Assembly: GCF_039831995.1 (NCBI RefSeq)
Contig: NZ_JBDOIO010000001.1
Coordinates: 186,001 to 250,000 of the forward strand
DNA from: Paenibacillus pabuli
GTDB lineage: Bacteria; Bacillota; Bacilli; Paenibacillales; Paenibacillaceae
Length of the DNA: 64,000 bases
Direction: 5' to 3'
Shown: one piece after another, positions 48,015-56,597 of the stretch
How the letters are laid out: every line of letters begins with the position of its first letter
How positions within the stretch are numbered: the first letter of the stretch is position 1
Translations under genes and position numbers: made by a program
The notes under the pieces: model-generated
Databases searched by the model: none
Told to the model about the DNA's origin: nothing
What the model saw: the letters and a program-made list of their open reading frames with translations, nothing else

Positions 48015-48563
48015 ATGAAAAGTATTACATTAACTATTAATGAAAAAGAATATAAAGCTTCTGTAATTTCATTTGTTGGCGAAGTACTCTCCGTCATCAT
48101 GGATGAACTGGTAGAATTCGAAGCAGCACAGAGTATCGCTTATTCCTATGAAGGAAAACGTTCCTCGGTACGCGTATTACGGGCTGAAGGTAAAAAAGTC
48201 TTGATTCTCGTACCTTATCACTCTTTGAATATTCTCGGTGAACGGCGTCAATTTCCACGTTACCGCTTAGATATGCACATGAAATTGATTTCTGAGTCTG
48301 GTGAGGAATTTGACGTCTTGACTAATAACCTGAGCATTTACGGAGCGGGTATTATCACTGGTAAGAAGTTGATGCCTGGTGAGTATCGCTTTGAATTGAC
48401 AGGATTAGATATCAGTGGTAAAATAAACCTTAGTGACTATAAACATGGAAACTATGGTGGCGAGTTTGTCTCTATGACACGACTCAGTAATTTCGAATTG
48501 CGTCGAATTATCCTTAATCACCAACTGGAATTAATGGATGCTGTTGAAGAAAATGTATCCTAA
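48015..48563 (+). CDS. PilZ-domain protein, probable c-di-GMP effector
   Basis: A 182-residue protein behind AGGAGGAA. The C-terminal half is a PilZ domain with RRQFPRYR (Arg78 and Arg82 of the R-x3-R signature) and NLSIYGAG (Asn105, Ser107, Gly110 of the N/D-x-S-x-x-G motif), the residues that grip cyclic di-GMP. Residues 1-70 form a YcgR-N/PilZN-like beta domain. YcgR-type proteins tie c-di-GMP levels to motility or surface structures. Its position about 2.5 kb before the Tad-like pilus locus makes pilus control a natural guess, but the topoisomerase gene lies between. Confidence 0.85.
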   Translation: MKSITLTINEKEYKASVISFVGEVLSVIMDELVEFEAAQSIAYSYEGKRSSVRVLRAEGKKVLILVPYHSLNILGERRQFPRYRLDMHMKLISESGEEFDVLTNNLSIYGAGIITGKKLMPGEYRFELTGLDISGKINLSDYKHGNYGGEFVSMTRLSNFELRRIILNHQLELMDAVEENVS

Positions 48564-48604
48564 ATAATTCGTTTTTTATATAGTATTGAATCTACAGCTT
48601 GTCG

Positions 48605-48625
48605 TTTTAATTAAATAGTAGTAAG
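48605..48625 (+). promoter_or_regulatory. Recurrent promoter-like motif, copy 17
   Basis: TTTAATTAAATAGTAGTAAG with GTCG upstream; 35 nt before the start at 48661. Confidence 0.55.
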
Positions 48626-48660
48626 AAAAATAAGGGTATATATTTGAGAGGGTGACTGTA

Positions 48661-50958
48661 TTGAGTTTCGTCGATCCTAAAGAAGTACGCGACGAGCACT
48701 TGGTTAAAACGGTAGCGGACAACACCAAGGCTTACGCAGAGAAAGTCAACTTCGACCGGGCAATGCCATACAGTAGTGATGGTAATAAGCCGGTATTCCG
48801 TTTTATTATGGAATCCATATTTCAATTAACTGGAAAAAATAAAAATTTGCCTGTAAAAGCGTCTAAAGTCAACTCGAACGTTATTGGCGACTATCACCCA
48901 CACGGTGATGCAGGTGTACACGAAGCTCTTGCAGATTCCATGAAGGACTATGTAAGCTTGATTGACGGACCTGAGATTGCACCGCGTACAACGACAACTA
49001 CTAAAGCTGCTCGTTATGTGGATGTAAACTTTACACCACTGGGTATGGAATATATGTCTAACCGACATATGGCCGCTGAAGGTGAATCTTATAGTGGTGT
49101 GAAAATGCCATTGTCATTCCGTCCACGTTTCCCGTACCAACTGATGCGTTCATCTTTTAGTATCGGAGTCGGTTTCGAAGGATTGGAATTACCTTGGAAT
49201 CCGGTGGAAGTAATCGAAGCACAAATTGCAATGATTAAAGCACGTAAAGAGAATCGCCAAGTTTCAACGGAAGAACTGGCACAAATTCTCAAAGGACCGG
49301 ATCTTTATAAAAATCATACCGCTTATATGAGTACTGAATCTCTTCACTCTTTGATTGATGGTGGTATCGGATCAATTACGGTAGTTGCCAAAATTGATGT
49401 GCAGGGTAAAGAAATCATTATTCGTGAAACTCCGTATCGTGAGCATTCACCGAACGTTGCTGAATCTATTCGTAATAAAGCTCGTGCTTTCCATGCTAAC
49501 AAATCTACTTATAACCCTAAAAATCGTAACATGATTCGTGGGTTGATTGATATCAGCGGTGAAAAGCAGCCGGCTAAAGACTTCTCGCAAGGTGAGGATA
49601 TCAAAATTGTATGTTACATGGACGGATCGGTTCCGGCTGAGAGATTGCTGAACGACCTCTACAGTAAAACAAACCTGAAACGTGCGTATCTTATGAAGTA
49701 CGTGCAGATAGTAGAGGATGAAGACGGAAACAAGTTGATAGCTCTAGTTCCACTTCGTTCCATTATCTCATCTACTATTGACAACAATATCGAATTCTAT
49801 CAGCAAAAGTATCAAGCTGAAATCGATAAGTTGGAGCGCGAATTCGTTGTAAACATCGCTATGGAGAAAGCTACACGTCCTGAGCATATCGACGAAGTAC
49901 TCCTGGCAATGAAAAGCAAAAATAAACTTGACTTGTTGTTGGGTATCAAAACTGCTGATTTCACCCAAGAGGAAGCTGAACTGGTCGTAAATCAACGTGC
50001 AACTCGATTCTCTGACCGAGATAGAATTTTACTTGAAATTGACCGTTTCGAAGGAAAGAAAAACGAGTTGATTGAAAAGTTGAAGCTGGAAAATATTCTA
50101 ACTGAAACTTTGAACTACATTCAACACACAATTCTTCCTCTGGTTAAAAATAAAACTCGACGGACAGAAATTATTTACACTGCATTGTCTCACGCAACAC
50201 CACAAATCAAGACTCACGTTGAGGTGAACAGTGTTTACGTGAACATTGATGGTAATAACATCTGGAAGACTAATTACCAGGTTCAGGATTGCCGATCTAT
50301 TGAAATTAAGGAAAACTCACATGTTATTGCAATGACTGCTGATAAGTTTGTGAAGATTCCGGTTGATGAGATCGCGCAACAAGCATCATCGGCACTGAAT
50401 TACGTAGGTGAACGTGTTTACTCACTGTTTACACTCTCACCAAAGTTGAATAAAGTGATGTTGTTCCTAAATTCCAATGGTTCGATGAAATCGATGTTGG
50501 ATGAACGAGTTGATACTCGAGTGAACTCAATTGCATCTGCACCAATCACTGAAGGTTCTATTACTACCTTCGAATTGGACAGTGAAGATGAACTTGATAA
50601 TCATGTTCTGGCAATTGTCACTAAGTTCGGTTATACTAAAACAATCACTTTGGAACGATTCACTCCTAAGGATCGGAAAGCCGGTTACCTTCGTGTAACT
50701 AAACTGAAAGAAGGCGATAGCATCGTCTGGGCTCAGTTGGTACCGAAAGGGTTCGTCGGAGCAACGATCGAAATCAACGATAAACGTTTCGAAGTTGATG
50801 AATATACTTGGGAACAGCGGATTGAAACGTTGGGACTTGAGTTACCAGATGTAACTGATGTTGAAAATGTCAATGTTCAAATTGGTACTTATACATTTAC
50901 ACTCGAAGTTGGAGAGCAAGAAGATCCACTGCAAGGTGTAGCTGACATCGACATTTAA
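48661..50958 (+). CDS. Type II topoisomerase breakage subunit (GyrA/ParC-like)
   Basis: A 765-residue protein. TTG 48661 is chosen because GAGAGGGTGA ends at 48655; GTG 48652 lies inside that site. Conserved landmarks: SSDGNKPVFRFIMESIF (cellular D-G-L-K-P-V-x-R-R), SNVIGDYHPHGDAGVHEAL (K-Y-H-P-H-G-D), and KAARYVDVNF with the predicted catalytic Tyr119. The usual G-x-G-N-F-G-S stretch reads GPEIAPR, and no GyrA-box (Q-R-R-G-G-K-G) is seen in the C-terminal beta domain, which favours a ParC-like or phage-type relaxing and decatenating enzyme over a true gyrase. Partner: the ATPase subunit at 14746, about 32 kb away. Confidence 0.9.
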   Translation: MSFVDPKEVRDEHLVKTVADNTKAYAEKVNFDRAMPYSSDGNKPVFRFIMESIFQLTGKNKNLPVKASKVNSNVIGDYHPHGDAGVHEALADSMKDYVSLIDGPEIAPRTTTTTKAARYVDVNFTPLGMEYMSNRHMAAEGESYSGVKMPLSFRPRFPYQLMRSSFSIGVGFEGLELPWNPVEVIEAQIAMIKARKENRQVSTEELAQILKGPDLYKNHTAYMSTESLHSLIDGGIGSITVVAKIDVQGKEIIIRETPYREHSPNVAESIRNKARAFHANKSTYNPKNRNMIRGLIDISGEKQPAKDFSQGEDIKIVCYMDGSVPAERLLNDLYSKTNLKRAYLMKYVQIVEDEDGNKLIALVPLRSIISSTIDNNIEFYQQKYQAEIDKLEREFVVNIAMEKATRPEHIDEVLLAMKSKNKLDLLLGIKTADFTQEEAELVVNQRATRFSDRDRILLEIDRFEGKKNELIEKLKLENILTETLNYIQHTILPLVKNKTRRTEIIYTALSHATPQIKTHVEVNSVYVNIDGNNIWKTNYQVQDCRSIEIKENSHVIAMTADKFVKIPVDEIAQQASSALNYVGERVYSLFTLSPKLNKVMLFLNSNGSMKSMLDERVDTRVNSIASAPITEGSITTFELDSEDELDNHVLAIVTKFGYTKTITLERFTPKDRKAGYLRVTKLKEGDSIVWAQLVPKGFVGATIEINDKRFEVDEYTWEQRIETLGLELPDVTDVENVNVQIGTYTFTLEVGEQEDPLQGVADIDI

Positions 50959-50966
50959 AATATAAC

Positions 50967-51003
50967 AACTGCCTAAATCACATGGTTTAGGCAGTTTTCC
51001 TTC
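50967..51003 (+). terminator. Intrinsic terminator
   Basis: AACTGCCTAAA pairs with TTTAGGCAGTT, then TT and a pyrimidine tail; separates the topoisomerase from the pilus locus. Confidence 0.85.
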
Positions 51004-51041
51004 TTACCCTCAAATTCCACATATTCCTTCCCTCCGCAAAT

Positions 51042-51088
51042 TCCTCAGAGTCCGCGGTAACAGAACTTCGACTTACTTATTCTGAGGA
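51042..51088 (+). promoter_or_regulatory. Hairpin masking the ribosome site of the first pilus gene
   Basis: TCCTCAGA (51042-51049) is exactly complementary to TCTGAGGA (51081-51088), which contains most of the AGGAGG (51085-51090) of the gene at 51097. The loop is 31 nt. Folding would block translation start of the locus. Confidence 0.6.
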
Positions 51089-51096
51089 GGACTCAA

Positions 51097-51963
51097 ATGT
51101 TTAAGAAAAAATCCGACGGTATGCGACCGGCTTTGGCTAACCAGCTAAAACGGGCAAGTGTATACATTATCGTAGCCGCGCTTATGATTGGTGTCTTTTT
51201 ATTCTTGTACTTTAATGTAATGGAATCTAAGAAAGATGTTGAGGTAATTACGTTGAGTACTGATGTTGGGCCGGGTCAATTGATCACATCTGATATGTTG
51301 GTAAAATCCAAAAAATCGGCACGTGATTATGATGAGAACACTGAAATTCCTTGGTATGCCGCTGAGGACTTTGTAGTTAATAAGTATGCTGCGGTGTATA
51401 TTGCTAAGGATGTCCCACTCCGTGATACATGGTTCATGGGTACTGGTGTAGAGAAACTCAATTACTTGAAAGAAATGACAGCTAATGAGCAACTCACAAC
51501 AATCCCTTATGACAGTAGTTATGCAGGTGGTAACTTGCTTAAACCAGGAGATCACATCAAACTCTACGCTTCATACCTGAAAAGTGATGCAACTGGCCGT
51601 GAGGAACAGAAAGCTACTGTAGAAATTGTCTTTGAAGATGCAACAGTAACTGACCTCTTGAACAGCAGCAAAAACTCCATTCTCAGTATCATTGAAGATG
51701 CACAACGTCTACCAATTACTGAACGCGAAGCACTTATGTCCTCTGATTCCTTCCAAGAACAACTATCCCCACGTTATATGATGATTATTCTCAAAAAGGA
51801 TCAAGCTACCGCATTGAAACAAGCGATGGGTAGTGCAAAAATGCAACTGTCCGCAGATATCTTGACACGTAATCGTCCTGAAGGACAGAAAGAAATTATC
51901 ACAGGTAACCTTCTTTCTACTTACCTCCAGAAACAACAAACTGACAGTTCATCTACTAAATAG
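51097..51963 (+). CDS. cpaB: CpaB/RcpC-like pilus assembly protein
   Basis: A 288-residue protein behind AGGAGG. A single N-terminal membrane helix (about residues 21-39) is followed by a SAF domain (about 50-115), with the GPGQLITSDMLVKS segment typical of the G-x-x-I-x-x-x-M-L turn. Residues 120-270 form the RcpC-type beta domain (YAGGNLLKPGDHIKLYA matches the L-x-P-G-D-x-V-D-V-x-A block). CpaB/RcpC works at the membrane base of Tad/Flp pili. First gene of the locus; its ribosome site lies in a hairpin. Confidence 0.85.
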   Translation: MFKKKSDGMRPALANQLKRASVYIIVAALMIGVFLFLYFNVMESKKDVEVITLSTDVGPGQLITSDMLVKSKKSARDYDENTEIPWYAAEDFVVNKYAAVYIAKDVPLRDTWFMGTGVEKLNYLKEMTANEQLTTIPYDSSYAGGNLLKPGDHIKLYASYLKSDATGREEQKATVEIVFEDATVTDLLNSSKNSILSIIEDAQRLPITEREALMSSDSFQEQLSPRYMMIILKKDQATALKQAMGSAKMQLSADILTRNRPEGQKEIITGNLLSTYLQKQQTDSSSTK

Positions 51964-51977
51964 GAGGTAGCACACGG

Positions 51978-52775
51978 ATGGCAATACTCGATTTCTTAAA
52001 AGGGTCGAAAGATACTGAACCAGTAGATTTTACCCTTAGTGATTATAGTCATTCCAATTTCGGAGTGATTGGGCTGAATAACGGTGCGGGAGCATCAACT
52101 ACAGCTGTATCCCTCGCAATATCATTGGCACGACAAAATAAGAAAGTTTTACTACTTGATGCTGATATTTTCCAACCCTCGCTCTACTTCTTCTTTAGCG
52201 GTCTGGTTATTCCTTCCGAAAAATCCTTCATTCGCTATCTAGCAAAGGAAACTAAAGAAACTGATATTAGTATTAAGGTGCCTGGGTACGATAATTTATG
52301 GTTGACTACAGTTTCACCTCAGGATCAGTTAGAAAACTTACTTAGTGCAAATGTAGAGCAATATCGGTTGATGTTGAAGTATATTGTCGATACTTTTGAT
52401 TTCGTTATTGCGCGAGTACCTTACCAGCCTTACAGTACGCTTTTCTACGAGACAGTTCAAGCTATGGACCGTTCGTTTATGGTCTGGGATGAGCAGAATG
52501 ACTCTGCAATTAAAGCACAGTCTGTTGTGAATCACTTCCGTAACTTCTCAGCTAATGCGGGGCATATGAACCGCGTAGTCATTAATAAGCGGACAAAAAG
52601 TCCTTTTGATTATGACAAAATTGATGAGTTGAATTGCAAGTTATTGGCGGAGATTCCGTTACAGAAAGTTGCACCTAAGGCCAAGGATAGTGGTGAAAAT
52701 TTGTTAGCGTATTCCGGAGTATCTCGCGAATATCTCGCTGCAATTAAACAGCTTTCCGATAACCTACTTAACTAG
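51978..52775 (+). CDS. TadZ/CpaE-like ATPase, atypical P-loop
   Basis: A 265-residue MinD/ParA-superfamily protein behind TAGGAGGT. The deviant Walker A, normally K-G-G-x-G-K-S-T, reads NNGAGASTT (about residues 35-43), so both Lys are lost; the following VSLAISLARQNKKVLLLDADIFQPS keeps the A' Asp. Substitutions in this loop are known among TadZ proteins, which localise Tad machinery at the cell pole. Loss of both Lys suggests weak or no ATP hydrolysis. Position between CpaB and CpaF supports the assignment. Confidence 0.8.
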   Translation: MAILDFLKGSKDTEPVDFTLSDYSHSNFGVIGLNNGAGASTTAVSLAISLARQNKKVLLLDADIFQPSLYFFFSGLVIPSEKSFIRYLAKETKETDISIKVPGYDNLWLTTVSPQDQLENLLSANVEQYRLMLKYIVDTFDFVIARVPYQPYSTLFYETVQAMDRSFMVWDEQNDSAIKAQSVVNHFRNFSANAGHMNRVVINKRTKSPFDYDKIDELNCKLLAEIPLQKVAPKAKDSGENLLAYSGVSREYLAAIKQLSDNLLN

Positions 52776-52785
52776 GAGGGTACTT

Positions 52786-53073
52786 ATGATGGAAGCGCTA
52801 CGTCAACGACCAAAACACGTTGCTAAGGGTAAGTTGCGGGAGAACGGAGAATATAATGATACTTATGTTTCCCTTGATTATCCGCCAATTAATAGAACTG
52901 ATAATGATCAGGCTGGACTTGACTCAGTGAAAGCACTGAAACAATCGCCTGACCTTCTGATTCTCGGTGAGGTACGTGATCCTGAAGCGCTGAAACAGTT
53001 GTTCGGAGATAGCATGGGTATCGATCCCCAATATTGGAATAATACACATCCTGGACATGAGGATAACGAGTAA
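52786..53073 (+). CDS. Small protein with a secretion-ATPase Walker B-like segment
   Basis: A 95-residue protein behind GGAGGG; ATG 52786 or 52789. Residues 53-69 read SPDLLILGEVRDPEALK, which mimics the Walker B region of type II/IV secretion ATPases (D-P-D-x-I-x-V-G-E-I-R-D-x-E-T/A). No P-loop or other ATPase part is present. It may be a fragment of an ancestral second ATPase, or a mimic that docks on the CpaF ring next door. Confidence 0.6.
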   Translation: MMEALRQRPKHVAKGKLRENGEYNDTYVSLDYPPINRTDNDQAGLDSVKALKQSPDLLILGEVRDPEALKQLFGDSMGIDPQYWNNTHPGHEDNE

Positions 53074-53118
53074 CCAGCAAAATTTACACGAAATACGAAC
53101 TACCGGGGTGAACTATAA

Positions 53119-54636
53119 ATGGGAGTAATGTTTACGAGTATTGAGTTGGCCGACCTCCGACATAAAAATGCCGATCATGATGTGGTAGACTCAAACTCAA
53201 TTACATTCGAAAAGGCGCTCGAACTTTGTCGGCGTCACATATATCGACTTGTCAATCGTAACCTGAATGTTAGTAATGAGCGAGCAAAAGAGCAAACTCA
53301 TGAAGATATTGAAGTCTTTGCCGGTAAGTTGATTTCTGAGGGAACTGTAGTTGAAGCCTATGAAGGTAATCTCGCAGGACTTATCGTTGCATTGAAAGAC
53401 GAAATTACCGATTATGGTGTAATTACACAATTGCTAAACCGGGCTGATATTGATGAAGTTCGTGTCAACGGTAAACGTGCTATCTTTTACCAAAAGAATG
53501 GTGTTATGTACGCTTACCGTAAACGGTTCTTTGAAACTGATGAAGACTTAAAACGTGTAGTTGATAAGTTGCTCGGGACAGATGTACGTCTGTCTCCTAG
53601 CGAACCATTCAAGAACTCACGTAGTGTTGAAGGATGGCGTGTCAATGCTATTGATAAGAGTATCTCTCACTTTAGGGAATATGCTCTCGTTATTCGGAAA
53701 CCTAAAGCTTCGCGGTTGAATGAGATTGACTTGATTCAAGGTAACACAATGAGTTTCGATATGGCAAGCTTATTGCGATATCTTCCGCGAATTCACTGTA
53801 GCTGGTTTACAGTAGGACCTACCGGTTCTGGTAAAACGTTGATCAATGAGATCATTGGTACTAATATCAATGATAATGACCGTTGTATCTTGGTAGAGAA
53901 TCCGAATGAAATGCGGTTTATCAAGTACACTGAGGATGAAGAACAGTATATCAAGAATGACTTCCTGCAAATTCTCGCATCTAATCCAAGTAGCGAAAAT
54001 CCGGCAATGACTGAACCTACAATGAACAACTTGCTGGAAAATGCCTTGCGTCAGACACCGACATACATCGGTGCCGGTGAGATTCGGAGTAAAGATGAAT
54101 TCAAAACTGTGCTTGTTGCGATGCAGACTGGTCACTATGTATTCACAACGTTCCATGCTGATGATGCACGTGGGGCGACAAAACGTTTCTTAACTACTTA
54201 CCTTGCGGCTTCTGCTAACGAACCGCCTGAGTTGGTAATGAGTAACCTTTGTGATAATGTAAACTTCATTATTTGTACTCGACTTTTCCCTCACATCGGG
54301 AAACGGAGAATTACGCAAATTGCTGAGGTTGTGGGATCGGTTGGAATGGAGCCAGTAATCAATATGATTTATGAATATGATGTGGATGAAGTTACAGATG
54401 ACGGTATTGTTAAATCTCGCTTTATTCGCAAAAACGCACTATCTGCGAAGACAATTCAGAAGTTTAAATACTCTGGTATTCCTTCATCATTCTATCGGCA
54501 GTGGGCTGAACCTCCAAACAATTCCGAAGGGGATGTTGTTCAAGAATTTAGTGAACAGATCCTTGAAATGGGGATCGAAGGCGGTATCCTAGTTGAGGAT
54601 GAAGATGGTGTAATTCAAGAAGCAGTCGGGGTGTAA
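53119..54636 (+). CDS. cpaF: CpaF/TadA secretion ATPase
   Basis: A 505-residue hexameric pilus motor ATPase behind GGGGTGA. Walker A GPTGSGKT (from residue 233), an Asp-box-equivalent LVENPNEMRF (about 258), Walker B GAGEIRSKDEF (about 318) and the His box TTFHADDARG (about 344-353) are all in place. The N-terminal 200 residues hold the ring domain with IDEVRVNGKRAIFYQKNG. It powers pilin polymerisation at the membrane base. An unusual Tyr/Asn-rich insertion (NSSENPAMTEPTMNN region, about 293-307) lies before Walker B. Confidence 0.92.
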   Translation: MGVMFTSIELADLRHKNADHDVVDSNSITFEKALELCRRHIYRLVNRNLNVSNERAKEQTHEDIEVFAGKLISEGTVVEAYEGNLAGLIVALKDEITDYGVITQLLNRADIDEVRVNGKRAIFYQKNGVMYAYRKRFFETDEDLKRVVDKLLGTDVRLSPSEPFKNSRSVEGWRVNAIDKSISHFREYALVIRKPKASRLNEIDLIQGNTMSFDMASLLRYLPRIHCSWFTVGPTGSGKTLINEIIGTNINDNDRCILVENPNEMRFIKYTEDEEQYIKNDFLQILASNPSSENPAMTEPTMNNLLENALRQTPTYIGAGEIRSKDEFKTVLVAMQTGHYVFTTFHADDARGATKRFLTTYLAASANEPPELVMSNLCDNVNFIICTRLFPHIGKRRITQIAEVVGSVGMEPVINMIYEYDVDEVTDDGIVKSRFIRKNALSAKTIQKFKYSGIPSSFYRQWAEPPNNSEGDVVQEFSEQILEMGIEGGILVEDEDGVIQEAVGV

Positions 54637-54638
54637 TA

Positions 54639-55655
54639 ATGGACAAAATTATCGAGTCGATTAAAAGTTTATTTACTAACCCTGACTTTGTTCCAATCAT
54701 GTTATTCCTATTAGCTTTTGTAATATTTACCTTTAAATTCTGGGGAATCTCTCTATCACGAGGGATTTCCCGAATTACTGGTCAAGCTAGGACTGGATTG
54801 GAACGTATCGATAGTCAGAAGTTACGTAATCAATGGCAATTGGAGCGTATCGGGGTACAACAAAACAAGTATTACCGAGTGTATAGTTTAATGTTATCTG
54901 GAGTAATCGAATCATATGGGTTGCGAAATATGACAGTCTTTAAGTTCAATGTACTGTTTGCAATGGTTGGCGTAATTGCAACCGCAGCATCTATCTGGTT
55001 CACTGAAAACATTGTATTGGCTCTGATGATCGCATTACCTACTGTCGCTGCTATTTTCGCGGCTATTGTAGCTGGATCTAAATCTCGAGTTCGGGCATTG
55101 AATTTGAATGTTATGACATTCCTGGATAACGTCTGTCCTTTAATGCCGAAAGGCTTGATTTCGGCTTTTGAAGATTCTATTAATGTTGCACATCCAAGTA
55201 TTAGACCGCATATCCAAACAACGCTTAATAAAATTAAGGTTCAGGGTGTTCCGGTTCGGGTAGCAATGACAGAATTAGCGGAAAAACTCGGAATCACTTT
55301 TACTGACTTCGCTCAGAAAGCAATTATTTTTGAAGAAGATCAACAAGAAGGTGCCGCTGAGAGTTTCATGGATATTACCGAGGTTAATAAATCAACTCGG
55401 ATTAATATGATTAACAATGAAAAGTTGTTCTCTAAGGTTAATACGGATATGTATGGTCGAGTTGGCGTCATTGCTTTCGTATGTCTCTTGGCTAATTTTT
55501 ACGGTATGACTTCTGAGTTTATGAGAACTACTTTCCTTGGACAATTAACTAACTCATTGACAATCTTTTGTTGCATTCTAATTTTCGTGGTTTCGCAGTT
55601 AATGCAAGTTGGCATGGATTTGTCGAAAGAATTAAGAAGAGGAGATAGAGTATGA
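54639..55655 (+). CDS. tadB: TadB-like platform protein
   Basis: A 338-residue membrane protein starting 2 nt after the ATPase stop. Hydrophobic segments near residues 16-36, 104-124, 126-147, about 275-295 and 304-325. Between them lies the cytoplasmic T2SS-F domain, with MTELAEKLGITFTDFAQKA and the acidic FEEDQQEGAAESF. It forms the inner-membrane platform on which the pilus is built, paired with TadC downstream. Confidence 0.85.
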   Translation: MDKIIESIKSLFTNPDFVPIMLFLLAFVIFTFKFWGISLSRGISRITGQARTGLERIDSQKLRNQWQLERIGVQQNKYYRVYSLMLSGVIESYGLRNMTVFKFNVLFAMVGVIATAASIWFTENIVLALMIALPTVAAIFAAIVAGSKSRVRALNLNVMTFLDNVCPLMPKGLISAFEDSINVAHPSIRPHIQTTLNKIKVQGVPVRVAMTELAEKLGITFTDFAQKAIIFEEDQQEGAAESFMDITEVNKSTRINMINNEKLFSKVNTDMYGRVGVIAFVCLLANFYGMTSEFMRTTFLGQLTNSLTIFCCILIFVVSQLMQVGMDLSKELRRGDRV

Positions 55656-56560
55656 ACGATATTGTCTCCATTTTATTGATTGCGGTTATTGCTGCGGGTG
55701 TAGGTTGGTTCGCTTATGATCTACTTGCCCGTTTGTTCCGAATTGTTCGACCTAAGAAATCAAAACATGGTTCAATGTCTTCCCACGTTAAAGAGGAATC
55801 AACTGGTAGTGACTTCCAAGGACTTTACAAAATGTTCCGTAAGTATACTCCTAAAGATTTCAAAATTAATGATGCTGACCGGGAACGGTTGGAAGAAGAA
55901 CTTATTCGTCTAGGTCGTACTGAAACTGCAATTGACATCAAAATTTCGCAATTTGTATTATTCGGTATTTTCTCCCTCATATCCCTCATTATCTGCTTAA
56001 TCTTCGGTATCTTTGGTCTCCTTGGTTTCGCGTTTGCAATCTACGCTTACCACTATCCTGTAATTGATATTCGTACAAGAATCTCAAAAATGAACGCAGC
56101 TGTTGAAGCTGAGTTTCCCGATTTTTATCGGTCCGCATATTTTGCCTACCGTAAACGTATTAATGTCCCTCTTATAAACGTTGTCCGTAACGGAATTAAA
56201 TCCTCATCTCCTGAATTTGCGCAAGAACTTTCAATCCTCGCTAGTAATATTGTGAGCCTTGGAGAAATTGAAGCACTTCGTCGTTGGAAAAAGGCTCTTC
56301 CTCTACCTTATATTACACGCTTCTGTGAGTATATGGAAGCACGCCTCAATGGTGAGAATAACCTCTCTGTATTGGAAGGATTTAAGACGGAATTGGACAA
56401 TGCTCGGGAAATGGCAAGACAGGTTGAACGTAATCGTTTAGAAACTCGACTGGTAGCTGTAAACGGAATTACACTGGTACCGTTCTTCATGATTGCACTC
56501 GTTTATCTATTAGCACAGATTCAAGGATCAGGATTTATGGAAACTTTCTCTGGAAAGTAG
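55652..56560 (+). CDS. tadC: TadC-like platform protein
   Basis: A 302-residue membrane protein overlapping TadB by 4 nt (ATGA). Membrane segments near residues 4-22, 92-128 (double) and 275-297; a cytoplasmic helical domain with EFPDFYRSAYFAYRKR and LRRWKKALPLPYITRFCEYM between. The KYTPKDFKINDADRERLEEELIR region matches the N-terminal domain seen in Tad platform proteins. Works with TadB. Confidence 0.8.
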   Translation: MNDIVSILLIAVIAAGVGWFAYDLLARLFRIVRPKKSKHGSMSSHVKEESTGSDFQGLYKMFRKYTPKDFKINDADRERLEEELIRLGRTETAIDIKISQFVLFGIFSLISLIICLIFGIFGLLGFAFAIYAYHYPVIDIRTRISKMNAAVEAEFPDFYRSAYFAYRKRINVPLINVVRNGIKSSSPEFAQELSILASNIVSLGEIEALRRWKKALPLPYITRFCEYMEARLNGENNLSVLEGFKTELDNAREMARQVERNRLETRLVAVNGITLVPFFMIALVYLLAQIQGSGFMETFSGK

Positions 56561-56597
56561 CCAATAATTCATAAATATAACTGGAGGTAACATTCGC

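Noticed and set aside
48652..48660. GTG start for the GyrA/ParC-like gene
   Set aside because: It lies within the GAGAGGGTGA ribosome site; TTG 48661 has correct spacing.
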